A stretch of DNA of 64,000 bases from assembly GCA_013398295.1 (NCBI GenBank), contig VZSF01011298.1:10108-74107 (forward strand), given 5' to 3'. Position numbers and translations under genes: made by a program. Each line of letters opens with the position of its first letter. Position 1 is the stretch's first letter. This stretch comes from Chionis minor. Its lineage: Eukaryota > Chordata > Aves > Charadriiformes > Chionididae. Of this stretch, positions 22,901 to 34,900 are shown one piece after another. The notes beneath the pieces are model-generated. The model was given only the letters and a program-made list of their open reading frames with translations. It was not told where the DNA came from and did not search any database.

Positions 22901-25900
22901 CGACGCACCAAGCAGATTTTTATCTTGGGGAGTGAAGTAGCTGATTGCTGCTCGGCCGGGGAAACACCTCGCCCTCAAACCCTTCCCCTCAGCCCCCCGG
23001 GTGGCTCTCACCGCCGCGACACCCCGTCTAGCGGCACATCTCACTTTGTGCACCTCCTCCAGCATCAACGGCCCGGCGCTAAAATAGTCTTAATAGACCT
23101 GACTAAAGGCACAAATTGTCGTGAGTTTTACTCTAATCCCCATCCAGCCCAAACTGAACAAAGCTATAAACCAGCACAATTGCTACGGGGCCAGGAGGGT
23201 GCCCCGAGGGGCAGAAAGGCATCCCTGCATCCTGCCCGGCACGGAAAAGCAACGTAATATTCAAGAACAGCCAGCAGCGTTTTGTTGTACCCAGCAAGCG
23301 GAGCAGCAGGCGCAGCCAGGGTGCGTAGGTACCCAGCAAATATTTCTGACCAGCGTTTCAGAAGAGTGAAATGTTCTGCTAATTTCAGACAAGGCACCCC
23401 ACCACCCTGCCAGCCTGTCTCCCACTTCTCCCTGCCCTCCCTGCCGCTGCTCCTAGTGCTTGTTTGGTCAAAATATTAATCAATTCACGTTACTAAGAGA
23501 GGACTTTTTTTTCTTTTTTGGGGGGTGCCAGGTCTGTTTTCCACCATTAAGCTGGGCTGGGCCATTCCCTTCTCAACAGAACCAACGGTGAGGTTGGCTC
23601 AAGCCATGCTCTGTAGCCCTGGCAGTACTCATCGTCACAGGTCACATCTAGGCAGACGGCTTTGCGACTGGAATTTACAAAGAATTGGGTCGTTGGGAAC
23701 GGGATTTACTGATGCTAAAACACGGCACAAGAGGAAGCTAAAACCAGGCAACAGGAAACCCTAACAGGAGGGTCATGTCTCTTCCTACTGGTAGGCACAA
23801 ACTTCTCTGAAACAGTTTTCTGGACTGAAACGACCTCTTCAGCTACAGGGAGGTGGCTCACTCTCTCCTCGAGGCCATGACATTAAATGTCATGGCTTGA
23901 GCAACGCTTCTGACCCTGAGGAGTCACCAACCGTTGCGACGAAGTGCAGAGCAGGCCATTTTCCCAGGGCTCATTCCCTGCTTCTTAATGACCGAACGCA
24001 GCCACAAAGGCCTGAGAGACGCCAGCCCCCGGCGCTCGCCAGCGCAGCCTCGGATCACGCCTCTCAAGCCCAAGGGGGATGTGAAACCCGTGCCCGCCGT
24101 CTCCAGGAGCGTGCCGTAGTTACCAGAGCTGCCCGTACTCCCATCGGGCTCTGCGCAGCGAAGGCTCGGGGTGCTGCCAGTAAATACTAGGAAATGTGGT
24201 TTGTACCTCAGAGATGGGGAGGGCTGGAGCAAGGAGACGGGTCCCAGGAATCTCTGCTCTCAGTAACAGTGGGATTGGCACAAAGCCTGCCCTCCCGCGG
24301 GGATGTCTTACCTTTAGACAATAAATGGCTTTGGACACAGTGCGCTCTGAATTGCTACTGATAATTTAAATAGGTTTATCTACAACCGTTGTTGTCTGAA
24401 ATCAAAAGCCACCTCCCAGGCGGCAGCCACGCAGTACCTTGAGCGTCGGAGAAGAGCCCACATACACAGGGGGTGGGTTCCCTTGCCAGCCCTGGAGACG
24501 ATAGATGTGTCCAACACGAGAACAGGGAACAAACAGCAGCTTTCCCCCACACTGCCAGATCTGCAAGTTAAAGCAAAGGTAGAAATATTAATATACGTGC
24601 ACAGGAATTTCACACAGACAAATAGATAATAAATTGTGGAAGAAACGCCAACTACTTTTCTTACTGTACCAACCCTGTGATACAGTTCAATGCTTTTGCT
24701 TCAGATGCAGCATGAACTTAAAAGAGTCTCTGAAATGAAAGGCTGTATCGAGCCTCTTAACTCAGCCAGGAAATCACTCACCTCAGTTACATTTTAAAGA
24801 AAGCCTGGAAAAAAGTTTACCGTCTCATTCCATTGCTATTTTAAAACAACGGCAATGAATGAGTGCACAATATCTGGAACTGAGTAATTTTTATCACGAC
24901 AGAATTACCCATATTTTGATTTTATTAAAGCAATTCCCATACCATCACTAAGGTGGGTTTTGGTCAGACGCCCGTCACATCTAAGTTTTTCTTAATAAAG
25001 CCTCGTAGGAGATAAGGCTGTCTGGTAACCCACTGCTCCAAGTGCAAACGGGTTGTTCTTTAACTACAGTAGCCGAAAATAAAAAATGGCTAAAACATAT
25101 TACCATTCTGAAATTCCCTGCCTCCCACGCGTCCTCGGATAATCCATTTATGGGAAAAAGAAAAGCACACCTAAATCTGAATTTAATTCCTCATAGTTTT
25201 CACAAGTTTGAAACATAGCATCAAATCCAAACTCAAGCTAACTCTGGGCATGTTCCAAACTAGTCCAAATTTCAGATGAAGAATATGACTTAACAGTATT
25301 AGGAGAGATGGGGAGAAGAGTTTCCTTCCTTCATTGCATTCGCATATTAATTTCCTTAAGTTTCATCAAAAAACCCCCTCAGATATGCACGGCTGTTATA
25401 TTTGCTCACTAGGAGTCAGCACGCAGGACTGGGAAATGTTATTTAGTTCTTCTGCAGACTGGCTGGGAACGACACGAAACCAACTGGGAGGGCTCTACGC
25501 AGTCAGCACGTCAACCACAAAACTACCGTCTGAGCACCGTTTGCATACGGATTTACAGCTGAGCAAGTGCACCCAGAGCGTTCCGCAAAACCCCCGAGAG
25601 CAGGAGCAGCCGGGGAGCTGCGGATGCGCTGCCAGTAAAACACTCGGGCCACTGGGGAGACTGGAGCTGCAGGAAGCCAACGGTTCTCGTCTCTGTTCCC
25701 GGCTAACCGGAGAGCGCGCGTGTGCCTCGGGGCGAAACCAAGATCTCCTGCGGCCATTATGACTTGGGCAGTTGGCCTTTCCATTAGGAAGCCTTCGCTC
25801 GTAAAGAAGTTCTTGAAATTTTGAAAAATATACGAGATCTTTTTTCACCCATAAAAATGGTAGGGAGGAGGAAACCAGGGCAGATCACTTTTTTGCTGCA

Positions 25901-28900
25901 TCGTTACGTACTTTACAGGCATCTACGCGTAAATCAAGAGCTACTTGTTCTCGGTCATCCCCTTCATTAGAAACAACGTTCTTCTACACTCACCGTGCGA
26001 GCGCCCAGTTCCCACTCAGCAGAGGTGCCGCTCTGGCCTCCCAGGAGACACTTGGGGTGGGGATGTGGGATCCCAAACCATTCACAAACCCCAGACTGCT
26101 CCGTGTCGGGGTCTCCGCAGGAGGGACAGTCCGCAAGGAGCCACGGAGCACACACACCTCTGGCACAGCACCTCCGCACCCCAAAACCTCCCAGGATTTG
26201 CATCTCCTTGCCCCAAAACCTTCCAGGTTTCCCATCTCCTCACCCCAAAACCTTCCAGGCTTCCCATCTCCTCGCCCCAAAAGCTCCTAGAATTCGCATC
26301 TCCTCACCCCAAAACCTCCCGGGATTCCCATCTCTTCACCCCAAAACCTCCCGGGATTCCCACCTCCTCGCCCCAAAACCTCCCGGGCTTCCCATCTCCT
26401 CACCCCAAAACCTCCTGAGATTCCCATCTCCTCACCCCAAAACCTCCCGGGATTGCCATCTCCTCGCCCCAAAACCTTCCAGGCTTCCCATCTCCTCGCC
26501 CCAAAAGCTCCCAGAATTCGCATCTCCTTGCCCCAAAACCTCGCGGGCTTCCCATTTCCTCACCCCAAAACCTCCTGGAATTCTCATCTCCTCACCCCAA
26601 AACCTCCTGGGATTCCCATCTCCTCACCCCAAAACCTCCCGGGATTCCCATCTCCTCACCCCAACACCTTTCAGGTTTCCCATCTCCTTGTCCCAAAACC
26701 TCCGGGGATTCCCACCTCCTCGCCCCAGAACCTCCTGGGCTTCCCATTTCCTCGCCCCAAAACCTCCGGGGATTCCCACCTCCTCGCCCCAAAACCTCCT
26801 GGGCTTCCCATTTCCTCGCCCCAAAACCTCCCGGGATTCCCACCTCCTCGCCCCAGAACCTCCTGGGCTTCCACCTCCTCGCCCCAGAACCTCCCGGCGC
26901 GGCGAGGCAGAGGTTCTGCGAGCGCCGGGGGCGTCTGCCCGAAGCCCACCTAGCGCCGCGTGCAGAAGCCACGTCTACGCAAGGGCGTCGCTCCCGGCCG
27001 CTGCTCTTACCTTGTAAGAAATTTCAAAATTTTCGCCACCCCAGATTTGCAGCCCGGGATCGTAGAGCCCCAGTTCGAAGAAGAAATCGCGCTCGATGGC
27101 GAACAATCCTCCAGCCATGGCGGGGGACCTGGAAGAGGAAGATGTGTGACTCCTCCGCCAGCGGGACACGGCCAGGCCCGCGGAAAGCGTTCATTAGGGA
27201 AGCAATTGGCTGGTAACTTATCACAGAGATTAGATAAATGGCAATACGCTGAAAAATCATAAAGCTTTGTCATTGGCTTCCGGCAATCGTCTGAAGCGAC
27301 CTCTGTATGATTTCTAGTGACAGCCACAGATTTTGTATGTGTTTTTTGGTTTTTTAGTGCCACAAGACATTGGCTGGTGTTACCAGTGCAAGGCAAGACC
27401 CAGCGCGGCAGGACATTTCTCTCCTGGAAGTTGTTCCAGACCGAGCGGTACGTTCTGAGGAGCCGCCACATTGGAACTTACGGTCTATTGAATGAGAAAC
27501 AGAGTTTTTCTGGCTAAATGACACCTTTCTATCCTCTCTCTCTGGCTCTTTTTCTACCTCTGCCATTATAAGACACTTTTCTTTAGACTCAGTGAAATTT
27601 TTAAGAGGGCCTGGATCGAGTTGTACAAGGTTTCCCTTTTGGTTTAGGTTTGGTTTGGTTTTGGTTGTTTTTTTTTTTTTTTTTAAATGGCTTTGTAAAT
27701 CCCTCCACGCATGCCAGGCTTCAATTAGCAAGTTTTAATGTGTCAAAAAGACGCTGTGGTTTGGATAAAGGCATTTTTGCAGAACGGCTCCGACCAATAT
27801 CGGGTGGTCGGTTGCTCACGCGGCAGTCGAGAGCAATTTCCGGTGCACACACCAAGCGGTTTTCACCTGACGATCAATAAATGTATAAAACCTCTAATGG
27901 ATAAAAGCTGGCGTCCCCGCTAAGTTGGCTATTTTTTAAAAAAAGCTGGCAAGTGAAAAAATGAATTCTCTGAGAGCCCAGATGATGCGCAGCACTGCCG
28001 GAGGAGGGTACAGGAGCCCAGGTCCCCCGGTGAGCCGAGGCGGGCACAAGCGCGAGGTTCCCTCGTGAGCGAAGCAGCGAGAGATGGGGTGTTTCTAGCA
28101 CCTTTCCATCTCTTCATTCCATCCCATTTTTAGCTCACCCGTGCTCCTTTTAACAGTTAGTGGAGTTTGCCCAGAAAAAGCTTTTTTCTTCTTTTTCTTT
28201 CTTCTTTTTTCCCTTCTCTTTTTTCTTTTTTACATGTATTAAAATCTATACACATATTGAGACCTTGGAAAATATCTAGCCAAGACCCTTAAAATAGCAT
28301 GCTGCTTTGTCAGGTGGGATCTATTACGAAGCAAGCGGGAGAAATAAGACAAAAGGGATTTTTTTGGATGCACACGCATAATCCGGGAGCTCCTTTTAGC
28401 AGCGGTTTTTAGGGATGTCCCGGTCTGCACCTGGGGGTGGGGAGGGGACCCGCTCAGGAGAACGCGCAGGGCTGGCGCAGACCCCTCCGCAGGGCAGGGG
28501 GGCACCGCCAGAGCTGCCGCATCCCCCGGCCCAGTCAAGCATCCCGGTCTCCGGCGAAGCTGCTCTCCCATCACCCGGAGGTGCCGAGTTCCTGCCGAAG
28601 GTCCCTTGTCCCCAGCCCAGCCGTGGCACCCTGCCGCCCGCCAGCGGGTCAGTCCTCACCCCCGCCGGGCTGCCAAGTGCGGTAAAGAACCTGGAAAAAG
28701 CAGCAGAGGCTCTGTAGTTTCTTTTATAGGATAGGAAGAGGGAAGCGCAGTATTTCTGACAGACGGACTCGGTCCTGCGGCAGTTCTCACGTTACAAAAA
28801 GGTTGTTCCGGCGCTTTAAGCCGCTGAAGTTGGTTGGTTGGTTTGTTGTCTTTTTAAACCGGGCAATCCTGGCTATGGTTTCGGCAGATTTTTACTTGGT

Positions 28901-31900
28901 CTTTCCTGCTGTGGTGCCCCCGCAACAACAGGCGTACAGCCCGGACACAGGCGGACGCAGGGAACGTCTCCTTTTAGCAGCAGCACTGTAACTCTGAAGG
29001 TATTATTAAAAATAAAGTCATCTTTTAAACCGTTCCGAGAACATGTGTTCCATGTTTCTGGGAACAGTTTAAAGGATTTTAAGACCTGTTTGGATGGTAA
29101 ACACAGAACGCAACAGCGATGCTTGAAATAGTTTATCCCCCTCTAAGCGAATAATAAAGTTCCAATGTGGACAGGCTTGTCAGAAAACGGTATTATTTAT
29201 ACTGTATACAAAACAGATCAAAGCTTCATGACTTCCTTGCATGTGTTGCCATTTTAGCAGAGAACAATCACGGGTGAGGATAGGGAATTACCAACATCAG
29301 TTCTCACAACGTTTAAATCATATATACAAGCAAGAGAAGACATTAGATTCTGAAGATGTGAGGATTGCTTTCAAATGTAGTAACACGATTAGTTAAGTGT
29401 GAAGGGGAAAGTAATAAAAAACAGCAGAACCACAGTCTCCCAGTCTTGAAAAGCCATCCAGAAACTCTAGTTCCTAAGCTAGGGTTTCTAGCCGGTTTCT
29501 GTTTGCTGGGAAGAAAACATACCCCCTACAAAGCGAAAGAAAAAGGTAGGACTTCCGCGGAAGCTACTGGAGTTCTCCCAGACAATAAGGTGGTGGGGTT
29601 TTCCTTTTTAATTTTTGTATTTTTTTATCTTTTTATGATACGTGTATTAAATTAAAATCCCTGCGCATACTGAGACCTTGGAAAATATCTAGCCAAGATC
29701 CTTAAAAAGCATGCTTCTTCGTCAGATGTGAGCTATTACGAAGCAAGTGGGAGAAATCTGACACAAGGGATTTTGGTGATGCTCATGCATAACCCAGGAG
29801 CTGTATGCATGCATCGAGCCACGGCAGCAGGCTGCAGCTTTAATGCATTACCAGCTATCATAAATACTCACAGCATGCTCGTTATTTCAAATCAAACGGT
29901 TAAGTAAGCACTGTCGTTTCCAACGCTACTTTTAAAAAAAAGTATCACAGCTAACCAAAATTTTCGCTGGAGACCAAGCCGTACGCTTGTTCCTGTCTCC
30001 AAAGAAACCCCTGTCATTCCAGGGTGCCCCCCACCGACCCCACCGGCGCGGGAGCGGAGGGGCAGCACGTGGCAGCGGAGGCGTTTGAGCACAGTCAGCG
30101 GTGGCAAACGGGGCTGATTAAACGCAGCGGCTGGGGTGGTTAGAAATAGGCAGGTTTTCAGGCTAGAGGCACATGCAGGTTTTAGTGGATCAGTATGGAC
30201 TCCAGAAGAAGAGGAAGGGGTAAGTGATTTAGTGATTACCGATACGGTTCAGTTTTTGTCTTTCTGCTTTCCTTCTCTCGCTTGGTCAGGGGAACCCTCT
30301 TCCACAGCATGCTCCAATCCCACGCTCCTCTAGCAAACCCATCTTCGTCACCACCCCCTTGCGGCACAATCTTAAAAGTGTGGCCCTCTATGACATCTAT
30401 GAGCGGCACCGTGCATGTGGTTCTGCCGGGCGGCGCAGGGAGGGGGCCGCGGGCACCGGGACCCGCGTGGACCACGGGCACCCACCGCAGTTCGTGGGGA
30501 AAGAGCGGGGGGGGGGGGGGGAGGGAAAAAACGAAAGGGTTTAGACAGTTATTCATGACGATCCGCGGTATGTAAACAGCTCTCTTTACCGATAAGGCTC
30601 AGTTTTATGTTTTCGTTTGGACTTTTCCTTGTGGCTTAACGGAATTCGTTTCCATAGCAAACTCCAGTCCCAGGCCCCTCTGGCAAAACCATCTTCATCC
30701 CCACCTTGTTGTGGCTCAATGGAATAATCATTTCCATCTATGTAATCTATTAGAGGTACAGTACATGTAGTTCTGAAACATTTGTAGAAGGGAAAGAAAG
30801 AGCAAAATACAATTTCAGAAGAGTACTCTGTCTAATCAGAAGTTTACACCATTAATCATTAACCTTACCCAGCAGTTTATATGAAAAGACTCTTGTACAA
30901 ATATTAAAAACGAAGCCTCGTAAGAAGAAAAAAGAGAGAGTCCTTTCTTTATGTTGCTTTAAGAGGTTCTGAAAGCAGAAAAGTTAGGTCTGAAATGCTA
31001 ACAGACCCGTTCATTTATCAATGCTTGTTCCTTTCGGTGTACTTCTCGACATCCCACCCTCCAGTAACGCGCTGCCGAGGCCGGAGAGGAGCCTTCCGCA
31101 GGCGAGGCTTCCCGGTTACCATTTCCCCCGATTCCTACTCAGATCAGATCTCAGCTGTCAACAACTCTGACAAGCTCTCAGCTTTCACTGGTGTAAAACA
31201 TGGATTTTCACCGCTCCATCCTATTCAGCTGCTCTGCAAATCCGACCTCTCCGGCTAAAAAAAAAGTCCCTGGTGCCGTGCTAGCAGCAGTCTGCCGCAG
31301 GATTTTTCCTGTCTGGCTTGCAGCACGCTCCTCACTGCGAGCTGTCCCACACAACATCCACCAAGGAAAAGAGAGTATCTGGCTATTCTCCCCCCACATT
31401 TTCCAAATGGGCTTCCCAGAGACCAAACCTGGAGCGTTTCCACCTTTTTAACTCAAACCCTACGAGACAGAGAAATAAGTGGTGGGCAAAGGAAGGCTAA
31501 CGCCGTGCTCTTCCTTGGGCGGCAGCGGCAGCAGAAGAATGCGGGAGCCCGGAGCCGTCGGAGCTGCCGGAGCTGCCCGCTCTCCCCTGCCCGCTCCTGC
31601 GAGGGAGCAGCCCACGCGCAATGGAAGCGCACAGGCACGTCCACCTTCTCGCCAGTATCCTGGCTCAAACGCAGCCTCCAAGTCCAGTTCCAGCCTTTAA
31701 AACACACACCCAAAAACCTCTTCAGGAAGCGCGGCAGGTTAACAAATAGCTTTTAGGATGAAGCAGTTATTTTATGGGATGGAAGAGTTTAAACACGCGC
31801 ACCCCTGACCGCACAGCAGCCTTCCCCGGCCGGAGGAAAGGCAGCCCCTGGGGGGCTCCCCCTCGGCCCCTCTCCGGGTCCCCCGCACCAGTTGCCCGTC

Positions 31901-34900
31901 TCCTCCGGGCTCCCGGGCTGCGGCAGGGAGGGATCCAGCCCCGGCCCGGCTTCCCTGGAGACAGCGCTCCACACCGCTTCGGAGGAAACAAGTAAGACCA
32001 TATTGCAAGGCCAAAGACGAGAAGGTTATAAAACGCCCGGCATCCCAGGGGCTTTAAATCCCTGTCAAGCCAAAACACTTACTGCGACTTTTCCTCTACC
32101 AAAAATCGCCATTTTGTTTAGCTATTTTGTTTAATCAGGCTCCTTATTCAGCTAGAACAGAACATTCTTGTAAGAGTCCCTCAGATCGCTGCAAACGACA
32201 AGAGTCATCTTGTATTAATCTACACCAAGCAAAACATTCAGTGTGCCCATTGAAATAAACTACCCGGAGATTTATTCACCTGACTGTTTTCCTTCCGCCT
32301 TACACAGCTTTTATGCTGGGAGGTAATAAAATCATCATACAGCAAATATTGATATAGTTTGATATAGCTACATATTGATACAGATATAAACATTGACTAT
32401 AGTTTGAAAAGTGAAGATCATTACGGTGACTTTTTCTTCCCAAGAGGCCAGAAACTGGAAATAATGGGAGAACATTACCTGTCCTTAGATATAGGAGCTA
32501 TAAGTGGCGCATACCAATTAATTCCCACCTCGCAATGGGCATCAAGGTAAACCAAAACCTTCAAAAGGAAAAGAAAAAGGAAAGTCATTTATATTTCTGT
32601 ATACGAGACCACGAGGATTTAATTAAGCTTATTTACATTGAAATACTTTCATATTATAAACAAAAAAATGAAACTCCAATGAGTAAAATTAACTCTTTTT
32701 AAAACAATACCAGTAATACAACGCTACGTGTCTACACACCTACCTGAACACAGAACCACCAGCCACCACCTCTTCCCCCAAGAGAGAAAAAAAAGAGAGA
32801 TTTGTGTGTGACCTGGCTCCTACCTGGCCAAGTTTCGCCTTCTGAGCTCCGATGCTCCTAGCCTGGATTAAACCTTCTCTCCTCTCGTTTCGAAATACCT
32901 TTACAAGGCCGTTCCACTGCTTAATGTACTCATCCAGCCTCTCTTTTAAGTGTGCTAGCAAATAAAAAAGAAAAAGATTAAGGGAAGGAGAAGGACGTCC
33001 TGGCTCAGCAGCAACACGGCATCAGGCTGCTTCAGCAGCAACATCTTCCGCACTCTGAATAAAAATGGTCGAAGCCTGGAGCTTCCTGCAACTTACATTT
33101 CAGCCTGGTTGATATTCTTGCCCACAGTATTGAAAAAAATCCAGTTCAAACAAAATAATTTGAACGGAAACGGTGTTTTTTGGAAGTGAAGTTTCCAAAC
33201 TTGAAAACTGAGCAATTCTCCCAAAGAACAGTCTTCTGAAACCACTAGCTTTTAATACTCTTACTATCCTTCCTCTTTACCTTTATAAAGGAATAAGTTA
33301 ACTAAAAGTTTTATGTATCCTCTTCTCCTTTCCCACCCACATTTACAATTTCTTTTGTAAATCCTTCTGCATTAGGAAAACCTCAAGGATACATAAATAC
33401 CTAACTAGAGAAAGAGCAATTTTATCACATATGCTGTATAGAATAACATGTCATGATATATATATATAGAATATATGATAGGATAGTTGTGATATAAATT
33501 TTTATAGGATAAATTCAACAGAGTAATGAGGTCGTACTGAAGTGGTACTAAGAGAATCTTTATACCACACCATTATTTATTCTGTGAATTCCTAGTACAT
33601 GTTACAGGAGGACTGTCAGGAATGTTTTAAAGATTTAAATCCTGAAGTTATTTCCAGCTCTCCTGCCTACGAAGCCAAATGTTTTAGTTATCAGACGTTC
33701 AGGTGTATGTAAAGCTCGCGGGGAGCTGTAAAACCCTGTCACAGCGATTGTGTAAAGCTTTTCCACAGTACGAGTCCCAGGACTTTGCAGTCCATTATCT
33801 GACACCGTGCCAGGGTTAGCAGCAAGTGCTATTTCCCACAGGAAAACTGACTTTTCCCTCCTTCCCGTGCTACAAAGACCGCATGACAGCAGTGTATAAA
33901 ATCCCGATACTTTTACAGTTAGCGATACTGTTTGCCCAGCGTTACATTTTGTTCACCCAGAACGTGTATTTACGGTATCCGTCGGCAGTCTCGCAGCGTT
34001 CTGGTCTTTGTTTAACAGTGTGTATTTTACCCTTCAAAACATCACAGCCACCAATCTGGTCTTCCCTTGTTCGGGTTCCTCTCGCGCGTCTCGGCGCATG
34101 ATTAAAGCGTGAATGGATGTTTTTTGAGAAACACGTCCTTCCTCCGAAGGACCCTGGGCACTGTGGAGCGCAAGCGGGGAGGAAAGCGGTTTTTCCCCCT
34201 CGGTTTTCCCTCGGTCGAGATCCCGACCCCTGTGCTGCGGCCGGGAATACAGCTGGTCCCTGAAGCACAGGTCCCTGCGCCAATTATTCTTGACAAGATA
34301 GCAAGCAAGATTGTTTGTCTCACGTTTCTTTTTTATATGACTAACAAATGACTAGCATTTCCACCACAGATTGGTGTTTACATCCATAATCTGTTCTCAA
34401 GGCATTAATAACTTGAGATTTTCATCTAAATTCTAGGGTCAGAAGTTATGCTGTGAAACTCTTGCTAATAGGAAGGGCCCAATGTGCGTTTTTTCATAAA
34501 AAATGCCTCTAGGCAAGCGATTGGAACAAACCAAAGCAAAACCCAGGCCTCTGGGGAGTCCTGCAGGACCAAATAGAACTGCAGGAGGAGGTGCTGGGAA
34601 GCGGACATGCAGCATCCCGGGTGGAGAGACGAGACATACACAGCCCTAACCGCGGGGAGCTTCGGAAAACCCGCTCTCACCAGCTGCATCCACCCTCCAC
34701 GCCGCTCGCGCTGGCAGCAAAATAACCTCTTTCCACCAGAAACCACCAGAAAAGCTGGGGGAAGCCAGCGCGGCCACGCTGACACTGGGGCGGGAGCTGC
34801 TGCCAGGCTGCTGGAGGTGCCCCCGCCAGCCCCGGGACGGGCACCGTGCCGTGAGCTCGGACGCGTCTGTCTCCGGCCGAGCCCCTGCCTCTGCGGGAGA

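Larger units (their letters stand above)
27129..30239 (-). other. GALNT7: GALNT7 intron downstream of exon 6A
   Basis: A 3.1-kb intron with a ~165-bp element present twice in direct orientation (28231-28395 and 29639-29806) and UGCAUG motifs at 30172-30177, 29808-29813 and 29784-29789 on the transcript strand. A CpG-rich patch lies near 28400-28680. Confidence 0.7.

Noticed and set aside
25995..27017. 340-codon open frame (+) and several nested frames on both strands
   Set aside because: They run through the 32-bp minisatellite, which is stop-free in several frames; peptides such as FPISSPQNL simply repeat with the array.
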